Of a DNA stretch of 64,000 bases, positions 63,736-64,000 are shown in pieces. The stretch is from Cristatella mucedo (taxonomy: Eukaryota > Bryozoa > Phylactolaemata > Cristatellidae), in NCBI GenBank assembly GCA_009760855.2, contig WPIO01000089.1, positions 275,001 through 339,000 on the forward strand, read 5' to 3'. The position numbers were made by a program, and so were the translations under genes. Under the pieces are notes generated by a model. That model saw nothing but the letters and a program-made list of their open reading frames with translations. It was not told the DNA's origin and did not search any database. The stretch's first letter is position 1; the number at the start of each line of letters is the position of its first letter.

Positions 63736-64000
63736 GACAGACAGACTGACTGACAGACTGGCAGACTGACAGACTGACCGACTGACCGACTGACCGACTG
63801 ACCGACTGACCGACTGACAGACTGACAGACTGACAGACTGACAGACTGACCGACTGACAGACTGACAGACTGACAGACTGACAGACTGACAGACTGACAG
63901 ACTGACAGACTGACAGACTGACAGACTGACAGACTGACAGACTGACAGACTGACAGACTGACAGACTGACTGACAGACTGACAGACTGACACACTGACAG
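63736..64000. repeat. 8-bp satellite (CTGACAGA)n, reaching the window end
   Basis: Units alternate CTGACAGA and CTGACCGA; the C variant forms a block at 63774-63815 and recurs at 63849. The array continues past 64000. Serine-valine-rich frames here are artefacts. Confidence 0.96.

Overview
The window is animal nuclear DNA, most likely from an invertebrate; I cannot name the taxon. Evidence: many non-LTR retrotransposon copies of the L2/CR1 type, tRNA-derived SINEs, long microsatellites, GT splice-donor context, and no long uninterrupted gene array, operon or ribosome-binding site. The standard code fits all coding stretches. About 4.2-8.2 kb and 10.3-16.3 kb are GC-rich with abundant CpG, as at unmethylated promoter islands; the rest is nearer neutral composition and dominated by repeats.

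Layout. 1-3.8 kb: LINE-B relic with a LINE-A tail nested in it, two minisatellites, LINE-A 3' fragment. 3.8-16.4 kb: CpG-rich single-copy-looking DNA, a 570-bp GA tract, and the one convincing host coding exon (minus strand, 14908-15671), the first exon of a secreted EGF-domain protein. 16.4-28.2 kb: LINE-A copies, SINE-B copies, a TC tract and weak pol-like debris. 28.2-33.5 kb: unassigned DNA with CTCF-like sites, a GATA array and a LINE-A copy with a clear target-site duplication. 33.5-46.6 kb: an old LINE-A, polypurine and CGG/CTG tracts, the longest LINE-A reading frame (43027-44757), another old LINE-A. 46.6-56.3 kb: microsatellites and SINEs. 56.3-62.1 kb: a LINE-B split by a young LINE-A, then a second LINE-B/LINE-A pair. 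The end is an 8-bp satellite that runs off the window.

How the parts relate. LINE-A (3' tail of ATT repeats) and SINE-A end in the same stem-loop, so SINE-A is probably copied by LINE-A reverse transcriptase. Every LINE copy seen here is 5'-truncated and lacks an endonuclease domain, so none looks autonomous. Copies at 42.6, 54.5 and 57.0 kb share private variants and form the youngest LINE-A group.

The most unusual signal is a set of unrelated short inverted repeats (arms 13-24 bp, mostly perfect, loops 4-49 nt) scattered over the window far above chance expectation. They could be template-switch scars, hairpin RNA loci or assembly artefacts. I found no established novel system; this is the best lead.
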